A stretch of 64,000 bases of DNA from Armatimonadota bacterium (GTDB lineage: Bacteria > Sysuimicrobiota > Sysuimicrobiia > Sysuimicrobiales > Sysuimicrobiaceae). Below are positions 45,544 to 54,528 of this stretch, piece after piece; position 1 is the stretch's first letter; the number at the start of each line of letters is the position of its first letter. The position numbers and the translations under genes are program-made. The notes below the pieces were generated by a model, which worked only from the letters and a program-made list of their open reading frames with translations, was not told where the DNA came from and ran no database searches. The stretch lies in contig JAVKGX010000009.1 of the NCBI GenBank assembly GCA_031432545.1, positions 12,000 to 75,999 on the forward strand. Direction: 5' to 3'.

Positions 45544-46404
45544 TCACCGCAGGTCTTCGGGAAGCGTGTAGACGAACGTCCACAGATAATCTACCACAGC
45601 CCAGATCTGGTCCGACGTCAGGCGATCTCCGTACGCAGGCATCAGCTCGATGCCACGGCGGTGCACGCCTTCGAACACCCGCTGGTAGAGCTCCGTCGGT
45701 TTGCGGTAGGCCATCCAGTCGCGGTCGGTGAAGATCCCGGGGCCCACGCCGCGACCCCACGTCCAGATCTCCTGGCGGATGCGAGCGGCCTCCGGACCGT
45801 TGCCGTCGCCGGATTCACCGTGGCAGGCGGCACACTGTTGCTGGTAGATGCGCCGACCCTCGGCGAGTTTGTCGCGCGTGGTCATGCGGCTCCACTCCCA
45901 GAACAGGACGTTCCAGATCTCTTGCTCGCTCAGCGGAGGGTCGGCGAGGCTGTCGGCGCCGTAGGCGGGGTGGCGGAAGCCCGGCATCGCGGTGTGCGGC
46001 CGACCGCGGTCGATCACCTCGAACATGGAAAAGGGCGTGTTGAGTCGCATCTGGTCGAGGTTGTCGAAGCGCGCAGGCCGGCTGGGAAGCGGTTCGCCCC
46101 TGGGGTGGATCCGGAAGATGCGCAGCACGTCCCGGTACGGGTCCTTCTCCGGGGCCACCAGCTGCGGCGCCATCGGTCCGTCGCCCCGGCCCTCGGGCCC
46201 GTGGCAGACGGCACAGCGCGCCTCGTAGACCCGCTTGCCTCCGTCGGCGTTGGGCTTTTGGGGAATGAAGTTCATCCGGTGGACGTAGCCGGCCAGCGGT
46301 TCGTAGGCGGGACGGTCGGGCGACCCGATCCGCACGTATGGCTGGCAGCCCACGAGCAACACCGACGTCGCCGCGATCAGCGCGGCGCCGGCAACTGGCC
46401 GCAT
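45544..46404 (-). CDS. Diheme cytochrome c lipoprotein
   Basis: A 286-residue lipoprotein (lipobox LLVGC, Cys20) with two cytochrome c domains: heme sites CAVCH at 64-68 and CAACH at 191-195, with Met in GRPHTAMPGF and IELMPAYGD as probable axial ligands. ATG at 46404 follows GGGAGG. It is anchored outside the membrane and is the first gene of the respiratory operon, so it probably replaces cytochrome c1 as acceptor from the Rieske protein. A 173-bp gap with a terminator separates it from the ccm genes. Confidence 0.92.
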   Translation of the reverse strand: MRPVAGAALIAATSVLLVGCQPYVRIGSPDRPAYEPLAGYVHRMNFIPQKPNADGGKRVYEARCAVCHGPEGRGDGPMAPQLVAPEKDPYRDVLRIFRIHPRGEPLPSRPARFDNLDQMRLNTPFSMFEVIDRGRPHTAMPGFRHPAYGADSLADPPLSEQEIWNVLFWEWSRMTTRDKLAEGRRIYQQQCAACHGESGDGNGPEAARIRQEIWTWGRGVGPGIFTDRDWMAYRKPTELYQRVFEGVHRRGIELMPAYGDRLTSDQIWAVVDYLWTFVYTLPEDLR

Positions 46405-46484
46405 CCGACCTCCCGGCAATGGTCTCACACCGGCTGTGCTGTGTTTTGACCTGCGTTCGAGCGATTCCTCTTCGACAAACGCAA

Positions 46485-46505
46485 GGAGGGCCCCGCGGGC
46501 CCTCC
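46485..46505 (-). terminator. Terminator of the ccm operon
   Basis: GGAGGGCCC and GGGCCCTCC form a perfect 9-bp stem with a 3-base loop, followed on the minus strand by TTGCGTTTGTC. It lies about 70 bp after the ccmE stop. A second 7-bp hairpin (GACGCCC/GGGCGTC, 46521-46540) sits between. It separates the ccm block from the respiratory operon. Confidence 0.7.
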
Positions 46506-46577
46506 CGTCCGTGAAGGTCCGACGCCCATGGTCGGGCGTCGAGGGCTGACCGTCAAGGGCCGGTCCGCTGCGACCCG

Positions 46578-46955
46578 CTACGTGTCCCGCTCGTACCGGG
46601 TCGGGCACTTCGCCAACAGCACCGTCGCGGCGAACACGCCGTCGCGGCGCAGCTGCCCCTCGACCACGACCTCCGCTTCGTCGGTGAACAGATCGGGCAC
46701 CGTGCCCTGGTAGACCACCGGCAGCGCGATGCCTTCGTCACGCAGCGTGAACCGGATGCGCGACCCCTCGCGGCGGATCGATCCTGAGGCCACCGTCCCC
46801 GCGACCCGAGAGGGGACGTCCACGGCCGCCTCTCCCCTCTCGAGCAACTCCCCGACGGTGACATAGTACACGGCCGCCGAACGCACCCCGCCGTAGATCA
46901 GGTACGCGAGCGCGGCGACGATCACGGTCACCAGGACGGCGTAGCGGCGGTTCAT
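46578..46955 (-). CDS. ccmE: Heme chaperone CcmE, Cys-type
   Basis: A 125-residue periplasmic heme chaperone with one N-terminal membrane helix and an OB-fold domain. In most CcmE the heme is bound covalently by His in H-x-x-x-Y; here the site is C117-P-T-R-Y121, the C-x-x-x-Y variant described for archaea and some bacteria with a variant System I that lacks CcmH. It is short after the motif (four residues). It serves the many c-type cytochromes of the neighbouring cluster. Confidence 0.93.
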   Translation of the reverse strand: MNRRYAVLVTVIVAALAYLIYGGVRSAAVYYVTVGELLERGEAAVDVPSRVAGTVASGSIRREGSRIRFTLRDEGIALPVVYQGTVPDLFTDEAEVVVEGQLRRDGVFAATVLLAKCPTRYERDT

Positions 46956-46965
46956 CGAACACCCC

Positions 46966-47133
46966 TCAGACCCGCACCGGATCCGCGGGATCCGGTCGGG
47001 ACCCCGAAGCGGCCAGCTGTTCGCGAAGGCTGTGCACCTCGCGCTCCAGGGCGCCCGCCCGCCGCTGCAGCGCGGCCAGGTAGATCGCGAGCCCGACCCA
47101 CACGACGAGGTATCCGAAGAACAGGTACGTCAC
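46966..47133 (-). CDS. ccmD: CcmD-like small membrane protein
   Basis: A 55-residue protein starting at GTG 47133: one membrane helix (TYLFFGYLVVWVGLAIYLAA), then a short coiled coil (LEREVHSLREQLAAS). Position between ccmC and ccmE and the shape identify it as CcmD, which helps release holo-CcmE from CcmABC. Confidence 0.85.
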   Translation of the reverse strand: MTYLFFGYLVVWVGLAIYLAALQRRAGALEREVHSLREQLAASGSRPDPADPVRV

Positions 47134-47140
47134 GACGCCC

Positions 47141-47809
47141 TCACGTCGCCAGCTCCGCCCGCATGCGCGCGACCTCCGCCCGGAGCAAAGCGATGCGCAT
47201 CCGAACACCGAGCAGCACGGCGTACAAAAGCGAGAACGCGGCCAAGCAAACCAGCAGCGTGTACAGCATCTCCGGTTCCAGCCCGATGCCCTGACGTGTG
47301 AAGACGACCGGTGAGATCCCGCGCAGCAGCCGCGCGGAGAAGAACACGATCGGCACGTTCAGGAACGCAATGACCCCGAAGGCGGCCGCAAACCGCGCCC
47401 TTCGTTCATCGTCGGCGGCGCTACGCAGCAGCAGGTAGCCCATGTACATCAGCTGCATGATCAGCGTCGCCGTCACCTGCGGATCCCACGTCCACCACAC
47501 GCCCCAGGTAGGCCTTGCCCAGATCGATCCGGTGACGATCACCAACCCGTTCATCCACACCCCGACCTCGGCGGACCCCGCGGCCAGTTCGTCCCACCAT
47601 GTGCTGCGCGTGCGCAGGTACTGGATCCCGCCGACGAACACTCCGAAGAAAGCGACGAAGGCAACCCACGCCAGCGCGAGGTGGAAGTAGAAAATACGCT
47701 GGACCGGTCCCATGATCCGCTCGGTGGGCGCGTACAGGAAGACCATGTACAGGGAGGCGACCATCGCGACCACCAGCGTCCACCACAGCACGCTGTCGAC
47801 GCGCCTCAC
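47141..47809 (-). CDS. ccmC: Heme-handling protein CcmC with one axial His missing
   Basis: A 222-residue membrane protein with six helices and the tryptophan-rich WWD region (TWGVWWTWDPQVTA). It presents heme to CcmE. The first external His is present (RIFYFHLALAW, His43), but the second, normally in a W-x-x-L-H sequence after VPIVYFS, is replaced: VPIVFFSARLLRGISP, Ser166. Loss of this ligand together with a Cys-type CcmE suggests a modified heme-transfer chemistry. Confidence 0.92.
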   Translation of the reverse strand: MRRVDSVLWWTLVVAMVASLYMVFLYAPTERIMGPVQRIFYFHLALAWVAFVAFFGVFVGGIQYLRTRSTWWDELAAGSAEVGVWMNGLVIVTGSIWARPTWGVWWTWDPQVTATLIMQLMYMGYLLLRSAADDERRARFAAAFGVIAFLNVPIVFFSARLLRGISPVVFTRQGIGLEPEMLYTLLVCLAAFSLLYAVLLGVRMRIALLRAEVARMRAELAT

Positions 47810-48486
47810 AACCCCTCCTCCACGACACCCTCGAACAGCAGGACGCTTGCAGCCCCGAGGATTATATCAAAGGCGGCGATCAACCTCATTTCGGACACCG
47901 ACGCGGCCAGCGGCAGCCCGGCGAGCACCTTGGATGTCGCGCTGAGACTGGCAACGAGCAACGGCATCGCCAGCGGGAAAAGCAACAACGGCAGCAAGAC
48001 CTCCCGCAGCCGCGTGGCGGCGCTCATGGCCGCCAGCAGGGTGCCGACGATCGCCAGCCCCGCGCCGCCCAGCAGCAGCACCGGCGCGAGTCGGCCCAGG
48101 TGGGGCCACAGATCGTAGTCGAACAGGACCGCCAGCAACGGCAGCGCCGCAGCCTGCACCGCGAGGATGGCCAAAAAACCGGTGGCCGCCTTCGAGAGGA
48201 GGATCCAGCCGCGGTCCACCGGAGCGGCGAGCACGCCCGAACCCGCCTCGCGCTCCTGCTCGATGCCGTATGCGCGGCTCAGACCGGCGACGGCGGCGAA
48301 GGCGAGCGTCACCCACAGCACCCCCGGCACCACCGCTGCGACCAGATCGCGGCGGTGGCCGACCGCGAAGCTGAACAGCACCAGGACGATGAGTGTCATC
48401 AGGCCCATCGAGGCCAGCATCTCCCGTGTGCGAAGTTCGATGCGCAGATCCTTGTACAGCAGGACCCAGAACGCCCGCACGCTCAC
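47806..48486 (-). CDS. ccmB: Heme exporter subunit CcmB
   Basis: A 226-residue ABC-type membrane subunit with six helices. Typical CcmB elements are the N-terminal LYKDLRIELRTREML, FAAVAGLSRAYGIEQEREAG and the C-terminal LLFPLAMPLLVA. It pairs with CcmA to drive release of heme-loaded CcmE from CcmCD. It overlaps ccmC and ccmA by 4 bases each. Confidence 0.95.
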   Translation of the reverse strand: MSVRAFWVLLYKDLRIELRTREMLASMGLMTLIVLVLFSFAVGHRRDLVAAVVPGVLWVTLAFAAVAGLSRAYGIEQEREAGSGVLAAPVDRGWILLSKAATGFLAILAVQAAALPLLAVLFDYDLWPHLGRLAPVLLLGGAGLAIVGTLLAAMSAATRLREVLLPLLLFPLAMPLLVASLSATSKVLAGLPLAASVSEMRLIAAFDIILGAASVLLFEGVVEEGL

Positions 48487-49178
48487 GCCTCCTCTGCTGG
48501 CCCTTCGTCCGTCCGATCCTCCCCGAGCCGGACGAGGCGACCGGCCTCAAGGCGCGCGAACGCCTCGCACACCCCCTCCACCTCATCGGGGCGATGCGTC
48601 GTCAGCACAACCCCGCCGCCGCGCCCCCGGTGCGCGCGCAGCGCAGCCCGCAGCCAGGCGCTGCCCTCCTCGTCCAACCCGGTAAACGGCTCGTCGAGCA
48701 GCAACAGGGTGGGCTGGTGCACCATCGCACGGACCAGCGCCGTGCGCTGCTGCCATCCCCGCGACAGGTCCCGCACCAGGTCGTCCCGCCGCGGGTACAG
48801 GCCGCTTTCGCGCAGCCACCTCCGCACCGCTGCGGCGTCGGCGCCATGGAGGGCCGAGAACACCCGCAGGTTCTCCTCCACGCTGAGCCCGCCGTAGAGG
48901 AACGGCTCGTGGCCCACCACTCCGATCCGCCGGCGCACCGCCACCCCGTCCTGCCGGGGGTCGATCCCGAACAGGCGCAGCTGGCCGCCGTCCGGTCGCC
49001 GAAGCCCGGCCAGGATGCGCAGCAGCGTGCTCTTGCCCGACCCGTTGCGCCCCGAGATCGCCACGGCCTCGCCCGGACCCACCGCGAGCGTTACGTGCCG
49101 CAACACCCAGCGCCCACCCATTTGCTTGCGCAGACCCACGGTGTCCACCAGCGGCGCACCCGGACGGACCGCACTCAC
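48483..49178 (-). CDS. ccmA: Heme export ABC ATPase CcmA
   Basis: A 231-residue ATPase starting at GTG 49178, overlapping the upstream stop (GTGA). Walker A GRNGSGKST, signature region RDLSRGWQQRTALVRA (LSxGxxQR), Walker B LLLLDEPFTGLDEEG, and the switch His in LTTHRPDEV. It energises CcmB. Confidence 0.95.
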   Translation of the reverse strand: MSAVRPGAPLVDTVGLRKQMGGRWVLRHVTLAVGPGEAVAISGRNGSGKSTLLRILAGLRRPDGGQLRLFGIDPRQDGVAVRRRIGVVGHEPFLYGGLSVEENLRVFSALHGADAAAVRRWLRESGLYPRRDDLVRDLSRGWQQRTALVRAMVHQPTLLLLDEPFTGLDEEGSAWLRAALRAHRGRGGGVVLTTHRPDEVEGVCEAFARLEAGRLVRLGEDRTDEGPAEEA

Positions 49179-50797
49179 GTCTGCGGTACTCCGCAGGCCG
49201 CCCGAACGGCGGCGCGCAACTCCTCGGGATCGAACAAGAAGAACGGGTAGGTCCTCAGCGTCGCGATCTCGTGCTCGGTCTCCTCGACCGCGATGACCTG
49301 CAACTCCTCGTCGATGGCGCGGATCTCGTCTTCGAGGTGCCGGGCGAGCGCCTGGTTGATCGCGCGGATGCGCTGGGTGATCTCGCGCCGCTGGCGGCGC
49401 GTCAGCGAATCCGACTCCAACTGGCGGATGCGCTCCCACTTCTCGGCCACCAGTGCGCTCACCGTCTCGTCCCCGCGGTTGAGGAACCTGTCCGGGTTGT
49501 GCTGCAGGTCCAGCCGCCTGCGCTCCAGCGCCAGCCGATCCGCCCGGGGATTCGCGTGCCGGCCCAGCGGCAGGTGAAAGGTCCCGCTGGCCACGGCGAA
49601 CAGCGGCGGCCGGACGCCGAACAGCTCGGCTATCAACCGGTCCGTCGCACGGTCGTACTGACCGCCGCCGATCCCGTGCACGAACAGATCCGCAAAGCAC
49701 AGCCGCACGAACATCGTCAGGGTCAGCGCCCGCGGTCGCAACTCCGTCGCCGCAAGCGCCTCGGGGTCTGTTTCCTTCGCGCTCACCGTCGTAACCACGT
49801 GCCCCTGTGCCCGCACCCTGATCACATCGCCTCTGCGCACCGCGCTGGCCGGCCAGCGCCGTCCGTCGCGAACGACCCAGAACGGAAGCTCGCAGCCTTC
49901 GCCGTCCAGCCGGAGGTTCGGGAACGGCTGGGCGGCGGATCGAATTCCCTCTTGTTCCCTGTGGGCGTCGAGTGCGCGGTTGTGGCATTCTCGGAAGGTC
50001 TCGTGGTGGCGCAGGATCCACATCGCGAAACATCGGAACGCGCGGGTCCGGCTCATCGCCGACACCGGCAGTTCCCCGTAGCGGGGTGAGCGACCGGCCC
50101 CCTCAAACCCGCGGCGCACCAACGCCATGAACTCACCCAGGTGCTCCGCCACCGCCCGGGCGCGCGCCCCCGCAGCGGCTAGCCGATCGACCCGCTCGGT
50201 CAGCGCGTGGTTGCCCAGCGTCTGTACCTCGGCCCGCACGCCGTCGACGAAGCGCGCCCAGTTCGCGGCCGACGGTGGGGGTACGGCTTCGAACGGCACG
50301 TCCGGAGGGCGGCGCACCAGACTGCGGTGCACCACTTCCAGCCGACCGTCCCTGCGGGGCAGGGCGACGCCGATGTCCTCGAAATCGTCGGTGTCCACGA
50401 TCAGGTTCAGGCCCGCCGCCCCTTCTCGGACGCAGGAGTCGACCAGCAGGTTCTTGACCCAGATCCCAGGATGGAAAAACAGCGGCTGGTGTCCGGTGAC
50501 GACCAGGGGGCCCTCGGGGAGCCCGTCCGGGGCCGCTCCCACGCGGGCCAAGAACGCTCCCGCCGCGCCGAGCAGATCCTTACGGGTCTGCCGGCGCAGT
50601 TCGCCGAGCGGAAGGTCCGACAGGTCCATCGATGCGTGGTCCAAGGACGCGGCGTTGCGGGCCGCCAGACCCAGCCATGCGGACCTCGGTGGAACGCAGA
50701 GCACCTCGCCGTGGCGCTCCGGGATGCGGAGGTCGGCCGCGCGAACCTGCGCGCCACCCACCGCGCTCGCAGCCGAAGCTCCCGATCCCTCGTCCAT
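49175..50797 (-). CDS. Divergent BshC-like protein (putative bacillithiol cysteine ligase)
   Basis: A 540-residue soluble protein, the length of BshC. Resemblances to BshC: VVTGHQPLFFHPGIWVKNLL for the V-x-T-G-Q-Q-x-G-L-F-G-G-P region, a middle segment VHGIGGGQYDRATDRLIAEL for V-x-G-P-G-E-x-x-Y, LFAVASGTF for the P-R-P-S-x-T stretch, and a C-terminal coiled coil (RREITQRIRAINQALARHLE). Identity appears low, so it may be a remote paralogue with another substrate. TGATG coupling to the BshB1-like deacetylase gene supports a thiol biosynthesis role. BshA is not in the window. Confidence 0.55.
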   Translation of the reverse strand: MDEGSGASAASAVGGAQVRAADLRIPERHGEVLCVPPRSAWLGLAARNAASLDHASMDLSDLPLGELRRQTRKDLLGAAGAFLARVGAAPDGLPEGPLVVTGHQPLFFHPGIWVKNLLVDSCVREGAAGLNLIVDTDDFEDIGVALPRRDGRLEVVHRSLVRRPPDVPFEAVPPPSAANWARFVDGVRAEVQTLGNHALTERVDRLAAAGARARAVAEHLGEFMALVRRGFEGAGRSPRYGELPVSAMSRTRAFRCFAMWILRHHETFRECHNRALDAHREQEGIRSAAQPFPNLRLDGEGCELPFWVVRDGRRWPASAVRRGDVIRVRAQGHVVTTVSAKETDPEALAATELRPRALTLTMFVRLCFADLFVHGIGGGQYDRATDRLIAELFGVRPPLFAVASGTFHLPLGRHANPRADRLALERRRLDLQHNPDRFLNRGDETVSALVAEKWERIRQLESDSLTRRQRREITQRIRAINQALARHLEDEIRAIDEELQVIAVEETEHEIATLRTYPFFLFDPEELRAAVRAACGVPQT

Positions 50798-51480
50798 CAC
50801 ACGAGCCCGTCCAGGGTGCGCAACCCGACTTCCTCCCGGAGCAGGAACGGCTCTGCGTAGCGCACACCGATCAGCGACCCGAAGTAGGCGGCCTGCGTCC
50901 GGATCTGGTCCAGGATCCACAGATTTCCGCGCGCTGCACTGAACTGGCTTTCGTAGGCCGCCACGCTCTGCATCTTCGTTTCGAACGTCTCCGAGACGTC
51001 GAAGAGGAACGATGGTCGGCGGTGCAACCGGTAGTGGGTCGAGAAGAAGTGGATCACGCGGCGCGGATAGTGCACCTCGCCCGGGATGTCGGTGCGGGTG
51101 AGCTTCGCGTAAAAGCGCGCCGCCTCGCCCAGACGGGCGGCCTGGACGTGGTCGGGGTGGGCGTCTTCCCAGTACGGCACGAACAGCAGATCCGGCCGTA
51201 CTCGCCGGATGACCTCCGCCACCACCCTGCGGTTGTCGACCGTGTCCATCAGGTAGCGGTTGGGGAGATCGAGCGTGATGCGCTCCACGCCGAGGATCTC
51301 AGCCGCCCGTCCGGCCTCTCGGGCGCGCGTCTGCGGCGTACCCATCGGCGTGGGTTCGCCGTCGGTGATGTCGCACAGCGTTACCCGCCACCCGCCGCGC
51401 ACCAGGGCGGCCATCGTGCCCCCCATTCCGATCTCGCCGTCGTCGGGGTGCGGAGCGACGACCAGGACCGACCGGCTCAC
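50797..51480 (-). CDS. LmbE-type deacetylase, BshB1-like
   Basis: A 227-residue zinc deacetylase of the LmbE/PIG-L family. Motif AHPDD is present as VVAPHPDDGEIGMGGT, and the second metal site as PYWEDAHPDHVQAARL. The sequence DLPNRYLMDTVDNRRVVAEVIRRVRPDLLFVPY is typical of BshB1, which deacetylates GlcNAc-malate in bacillithiol synthesis. GTG at 51480 overlaps the upstream stop and follows GGGGGAG. It is coupled to the BshC-like gene. Confidence 0.82.
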   Translation of the reverse strand: MSRSVLVVAPHPDDGEIGMGGTMAALVRGGWRVTLCDITDGEPTPMGTPQTRAREAGRAAEILGVERITLDLPNRYLMDTVDNRRVVAEVIRRVRPDLLFVPYWEDAHPDHVQAARLGEAARFYAKLTRTDIPGEVHYPRRVIHFFSTHYRLHRRPSFLFDVSETFETKMQSVAAYESQFSAARGNLWILDQIRTQAAYFGSLIGVRYAEPFLLREEVGLRTLDGLV

Positions 51481-52196
51481 TTCACCCGCTCCCCCAGCCA
51501 CCGGTCGGCCTCGCGCCGCAGGACGTCCAGATAGTACGCACGGCGAACGGCGGCATCGTCCAGACCGCCCCAGAAGCGGCGCTGTGGGTTCTTGTAGATC
51601 CGCCCGATGGGGATCTCCCGCACCCGCAACCCGTGGTGCGCCGCCTGCACCCAGACCTGCAGGGGCATTCCGTAGGACGGCTCGTCGAGCTGCATCTTCC
51701 GCAGCGCCTCGATCCGGTAGGCCTTGAAGCCGCAGAAGGCGTCCGTGATGGCGTACCCGGTGAGGATGTTGATCCGGTCGGTGATCTCTCGGTTGATCTG
51801 CAGCCGATCGGGCGGTGTCTCCTGCCCTCGCGACGAACCTGGCAGGTAGCGACTGCCCGACGCGATGTCCACACCGTCCAGCGCGCTCAACAGGTCCGGA
51901 ATGAGGTACGGCTCGTGCTGCTCGTCGCAGTCGATCGTGACGACGACGTCGTAGCCGCGCTCGATCGCGTACCGAAAGCCATCGATCAGCGACGCACCGT
52001 AGCCGCGGTTTTCTCCGTGCCGGATGACGTGGACATCGGGAAACTCGCGCAGGATCTCCGGCGACTGGTCCGTCGACCCGTCGTCGACCACCAGGATGTC
52101 CGCCCCCTCGGGGGCGTAACGGCGAACCGCGCGCAGGACGTCGCGCAGCGTCGCCTCCTCGTTGTACAGGGGCATGACGATGAGAACCTTCTCCAT
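51477..52196 (-). CDS. Family 2 glycosyltransferase
   Basis: A 239-residue cytoplasmic GT-A enzyme similar to dolichol/polyprenol-phosphate sugar transferases. IVMPLYNEEATLRDVL and DILVVDDGSTDQSPEI form the nucleotide-binding part, TIDCDEQHEPYLIPDL has the D-x-D-like metal site, and DAFCGFKAYRIEAL the acceptor region. There is no membrane domain. It is not BshA, which is a GT4 enzyme, despite lying next to the bsh-like genes. ATG 52196 follows GAGGAG. Confidence 0.88.
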   Translation of the reverse strand: MEKVLIVMPLYNEEATLRDVLRAVRRYAPEGADILVVDDGSTDQSPEILREFPDVHVIRHGENRGYGASLIDGFRYAIERGYDVVVTIDCDEQHEPYLIPDLLSALDGVDIASGSRYLPGSSRGQETPPDRLQINREITDRINILTGYAITDAFCGFKAYRIEALRKMQLDEPSYGMPLQVWVQAAHHGLRVREIPIGRIYKNPQRRFWGGLDDAAVRRAYYLDVLRREADRWLGERVK

Positions 52197-52241
52197 ACGC
52201 ACTCCTCGAGCCGTCGCCGCCCGGCGGCCCACCCCCGTGGA

Positions 52242-53540
52242 CTATTGCCGTCTACGCGCCGCCTCCATCGCTTCCCGCGCCGCATCGATCGTCCGCGCGA
52301 CGTCGACGTCGGTGTGCGCCGCCGACACAAACATGGCCTCGAACTGCGAGGGCGGCAGGTAGATGCCGCGCGCCAGCATGCCCTGAAAGAATGCCGCGAA
52401 CCCGTCGGTGTCGGCCCGGCGTGCAGTGGCGTAGTCGGTGACCGGCTCCGCGCTGAAGAACACAGTCAGCATCGAGCCCGCCCGGTTCACCTGAACAGGC
52501 ACCCCGGCGTCCGCTCCCGCCTGTCGGAGCCCTCGGGCCAGCGCTTCCGACCGGGCTTCCAGCGCCCGGTATGGCGGATCTTCGCGCAGCACGCGCAGAG
52601 TGGCGAGTGCCGCCCGGACGGCAACGGGGTTTCCCGCGAGCGTGCCGGCCTGGTAGACGGGACCGGACGGAGCCACCAGCCGCATCACGTCGGCGCGCCC
52701 GCCGTAGGCGGCCAACGGCAGCCCCCCGCCGGCGATCTTGCCGAGGCACACCAGGTCGGGCCGCACGCCCAAGCGCTCGTGCGCGCAACCGTACGACAGC
52801 CGAAAGCCGGTGATCACCTCATCGAAGACCAGCAGCGCCCCATGCTGTTCGGTGAGTGCCCGCAGCGCCTCCAAAAACCCCGGTGCGGGTGGGACGACGC
52901 CCATGTTGCCCGCGATCGGCTCCACGATGATGGCTGCGATCTCGTTCCCACGCTCGGAAAACAATCGCTGCGCGGCCGAAGGGTCATTGTAGGGAAGCGA
53001 GAACGTCTGCTCGATGGCACCCGCCGGCACGCCCGGACTGGCGGCCAGACCGAGGGTGGCGACGCCGGATCCGGCGGACACCAGGAGCGCGTCGGCGTGG
53101 CCATGGTAGCCGCCGTCGAACTTCACGATCCCGGCACGACCGGTGAACGCGCGCGCGACGCGCAGCGCGCTCATCGTCGCCTCCGTGCCCGACGAGACCA
53201 GGCGCACCATCTCCATCGCCGGCACGGCCTCGCACAGAGCTTCGGCCAGCTCCACCTCGTACGGTGTGGGGGCGCCAAAGGTGCTGCCGTCGGCGGCGGC
53301 CGTCCGGATCGCGGCGGTCACCTCCGGGTGTGCGTGCCCCAGGATCAAGGCACCCCACGATCCGACGTAGTCCACGTAGCGACGCCCGTCGGCGTCCTCG
53401 ATCCAGGCTCCGCTTCCCCGCACCACGAACGGCGGGATTCCACCGACGGCGCCGAACGCACGCACCGGGCTGTTGACGCCTCCCGGCATCACGCGCCGCG
53501 CGCGCTCGAACCACGTGCGCGATCCGCTGCCAGGGTGCAT
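52242..53540 (-). CDS. hemL: Glutamate-1-semialdehyde 2,1-aminomutase
   Basis: A 432-residue PLP enzyme that makes 5-aminolevulinate from glutamate-1-semialdehyde. It has the N-terminal MPGGVNSPVRAFGAVGG, LVSSGTEATMSALRVARAFT, VFDEVITGFRLSYG and the PLP Lys in DLVCLGKIAGGGLPLAAYGG. One base separates it from hemB. With hemA it forms the C5 pathway. Confidence 0.97.
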   Translation of the reverse strand: MHPGSGSRTWFERARRVMPGGVNSPVRAFGAVGGIPPFVVRGSGAWIEDADGRRYVDYVGSWGALILGHAHPEVTAAIRTAAADGSTFGAPTPYEVELAEALCEAVPAMEMVRLVSSGTEATMSALRVARAFTGRAGIVKFDGGYHGHADALLVSAGSGVATLGLAASPGVPAGAIEQTFSLPYNDPSAAQRLFSERGNEIAAIIVEPIAGNMGVVPPAPGFLEALRALTEQHGALLVFDEVITGFRLSYGCAHERLGVRPDLVCLGKIAGGGLPLAAYGGRADVMRLVAPSGPVYQAGTLAGNPVAVRAALATLRVLREDPPYRALEARSEALARGLRQAGADAGVPVQVNRAGSMLTVFFSAEPVTDYATARRADTDGFAAFFQGMLARGIYLPPSQFEAMFVSAAHTDVDVARTIDAAREAMEAARRRQ

Positions 53541-54527
53541 CTAACGCAGCCGGTGAGCGGCGTCGCGGGCGAAGTAGGTCAGAATCCAGTCGGCGCCGGC
53601 GCGCCGCACCGCCAACAGGGTCTCCATCATCGCCGCCTCCCGGTCCAACCAGCCGCGGTCGGCGGCCGCTTGAACCATGGCGTACTCGCCGCTCACGCTG
53701 TAGGCTGCCGTGGGAATGCCGAACCGCTCCTTGACCGCGCGGATCACATCAAGGTAGGCGAGCGCCGGCTTCACCATCACCACATCGGCACCTTCGGCGA
53801 CGTCCCGCTCCACCTCACGCAGCGCTTCGGCGGCATTGCCCGGCTGCATCTGATACCCGCGCCGATCGCCGAACCGAGGCGCGGACTCCGCCGCTTCCCG
53901 GAACGGGCCGTAAAACGCCGAGGCGTACTTCGCCGCGTACGCGAGGATCGCGGCATCGTACATCCCCGCGTCGTCCAGCGCGCGCCGGATCGCCCCCACC
54001 TGGCCGTCCATCATGCCGGACGGAGCCACGATGTCGGCACCGGCCCGTACTTGGCTGACCGCGATCTTGGCGTACAGCTCCACCGTCCGATCGTTGTCGA
54101 TTCCAACGGTGGATCCCTCGCCGCTCAGCACCCCGCAGTGGCCGTGGTCGGTGTACTCGCACAGGCACAGATCCGCGATGAGCACGATGCGGTCGGCGAA
54201 CTCGGAACGCAGCGTCCGCAGCGCCCTCTGCACGACGCCCTCCTCCGCCCACGCTTCGCTGCCCTCGGCGTCCTTGCGCCCAGGGATTCCGAAGAGGATC
54301 ACAGACCGGATGCCGGTGTCCAGCAAGGACCCCACCTCGTCCACGATGCTGGTGAGCGTGTGCTGGAAGTGACCCGGCAGCGCGCCGATGGGCGCCGGCT
54401 CGCGCAGACCCTCTTTGACGAACAGGGGTGCGATCAGGTGGTGCGGCCGCAGAACCGTCTCGGCCGCCATGGTGCGCAAGGCCTCAGTCCGCCGCAACCG
54501 CCTGCCGCGATGGGGTAACGACGCCAC
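53541..54527 (-). CDS. hemB: Delta-aminolevulinic acid dehydratase
   Basis: A 328-residue porphobilinogen synthase. The zinc-site Cys-rich loop [17 protein letters not shown] and the two active Lys ([14 protein letters not shown] and [12 protein letters not shown]) are present. GTG at 54527 is chosen because it overlaps the end of hemD; the usual N-terminal R-R-x-R-R-x-x-x-x-R region ([14 protein letters not shown]) follows it. Confidence 0.97.
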   Translation of the reverse strand: MASLPHRGRRLRRTEALRTMAAETVLRPHHLIAPLFVKEGLREPAPIGALPGHFQHTLTSIVDEVGSLLDTGIRSVILFGIPGRKDAEGSEAWAEEGVVQRALRTLRSEFADRIVLIADLCLCEYTDHGHCGVLSGEGSTVGIDNDRTVELYAKIAVSQVRAGADIVAPSGMMDGQVGAIRRALDDAGMYDAAILAYAAKYASAFYGPFREAAESAPRFGDRRGYQMQPGNAAEALREVERDVAEGADVVMVKPALAYLDVIRAVKERFGIPTAAYSVSGEYAMVQAAADRGWLDREAAMMETLLAVRRAGADWILTYFARDAAHRLR

Positions 54528-54528
54528 C

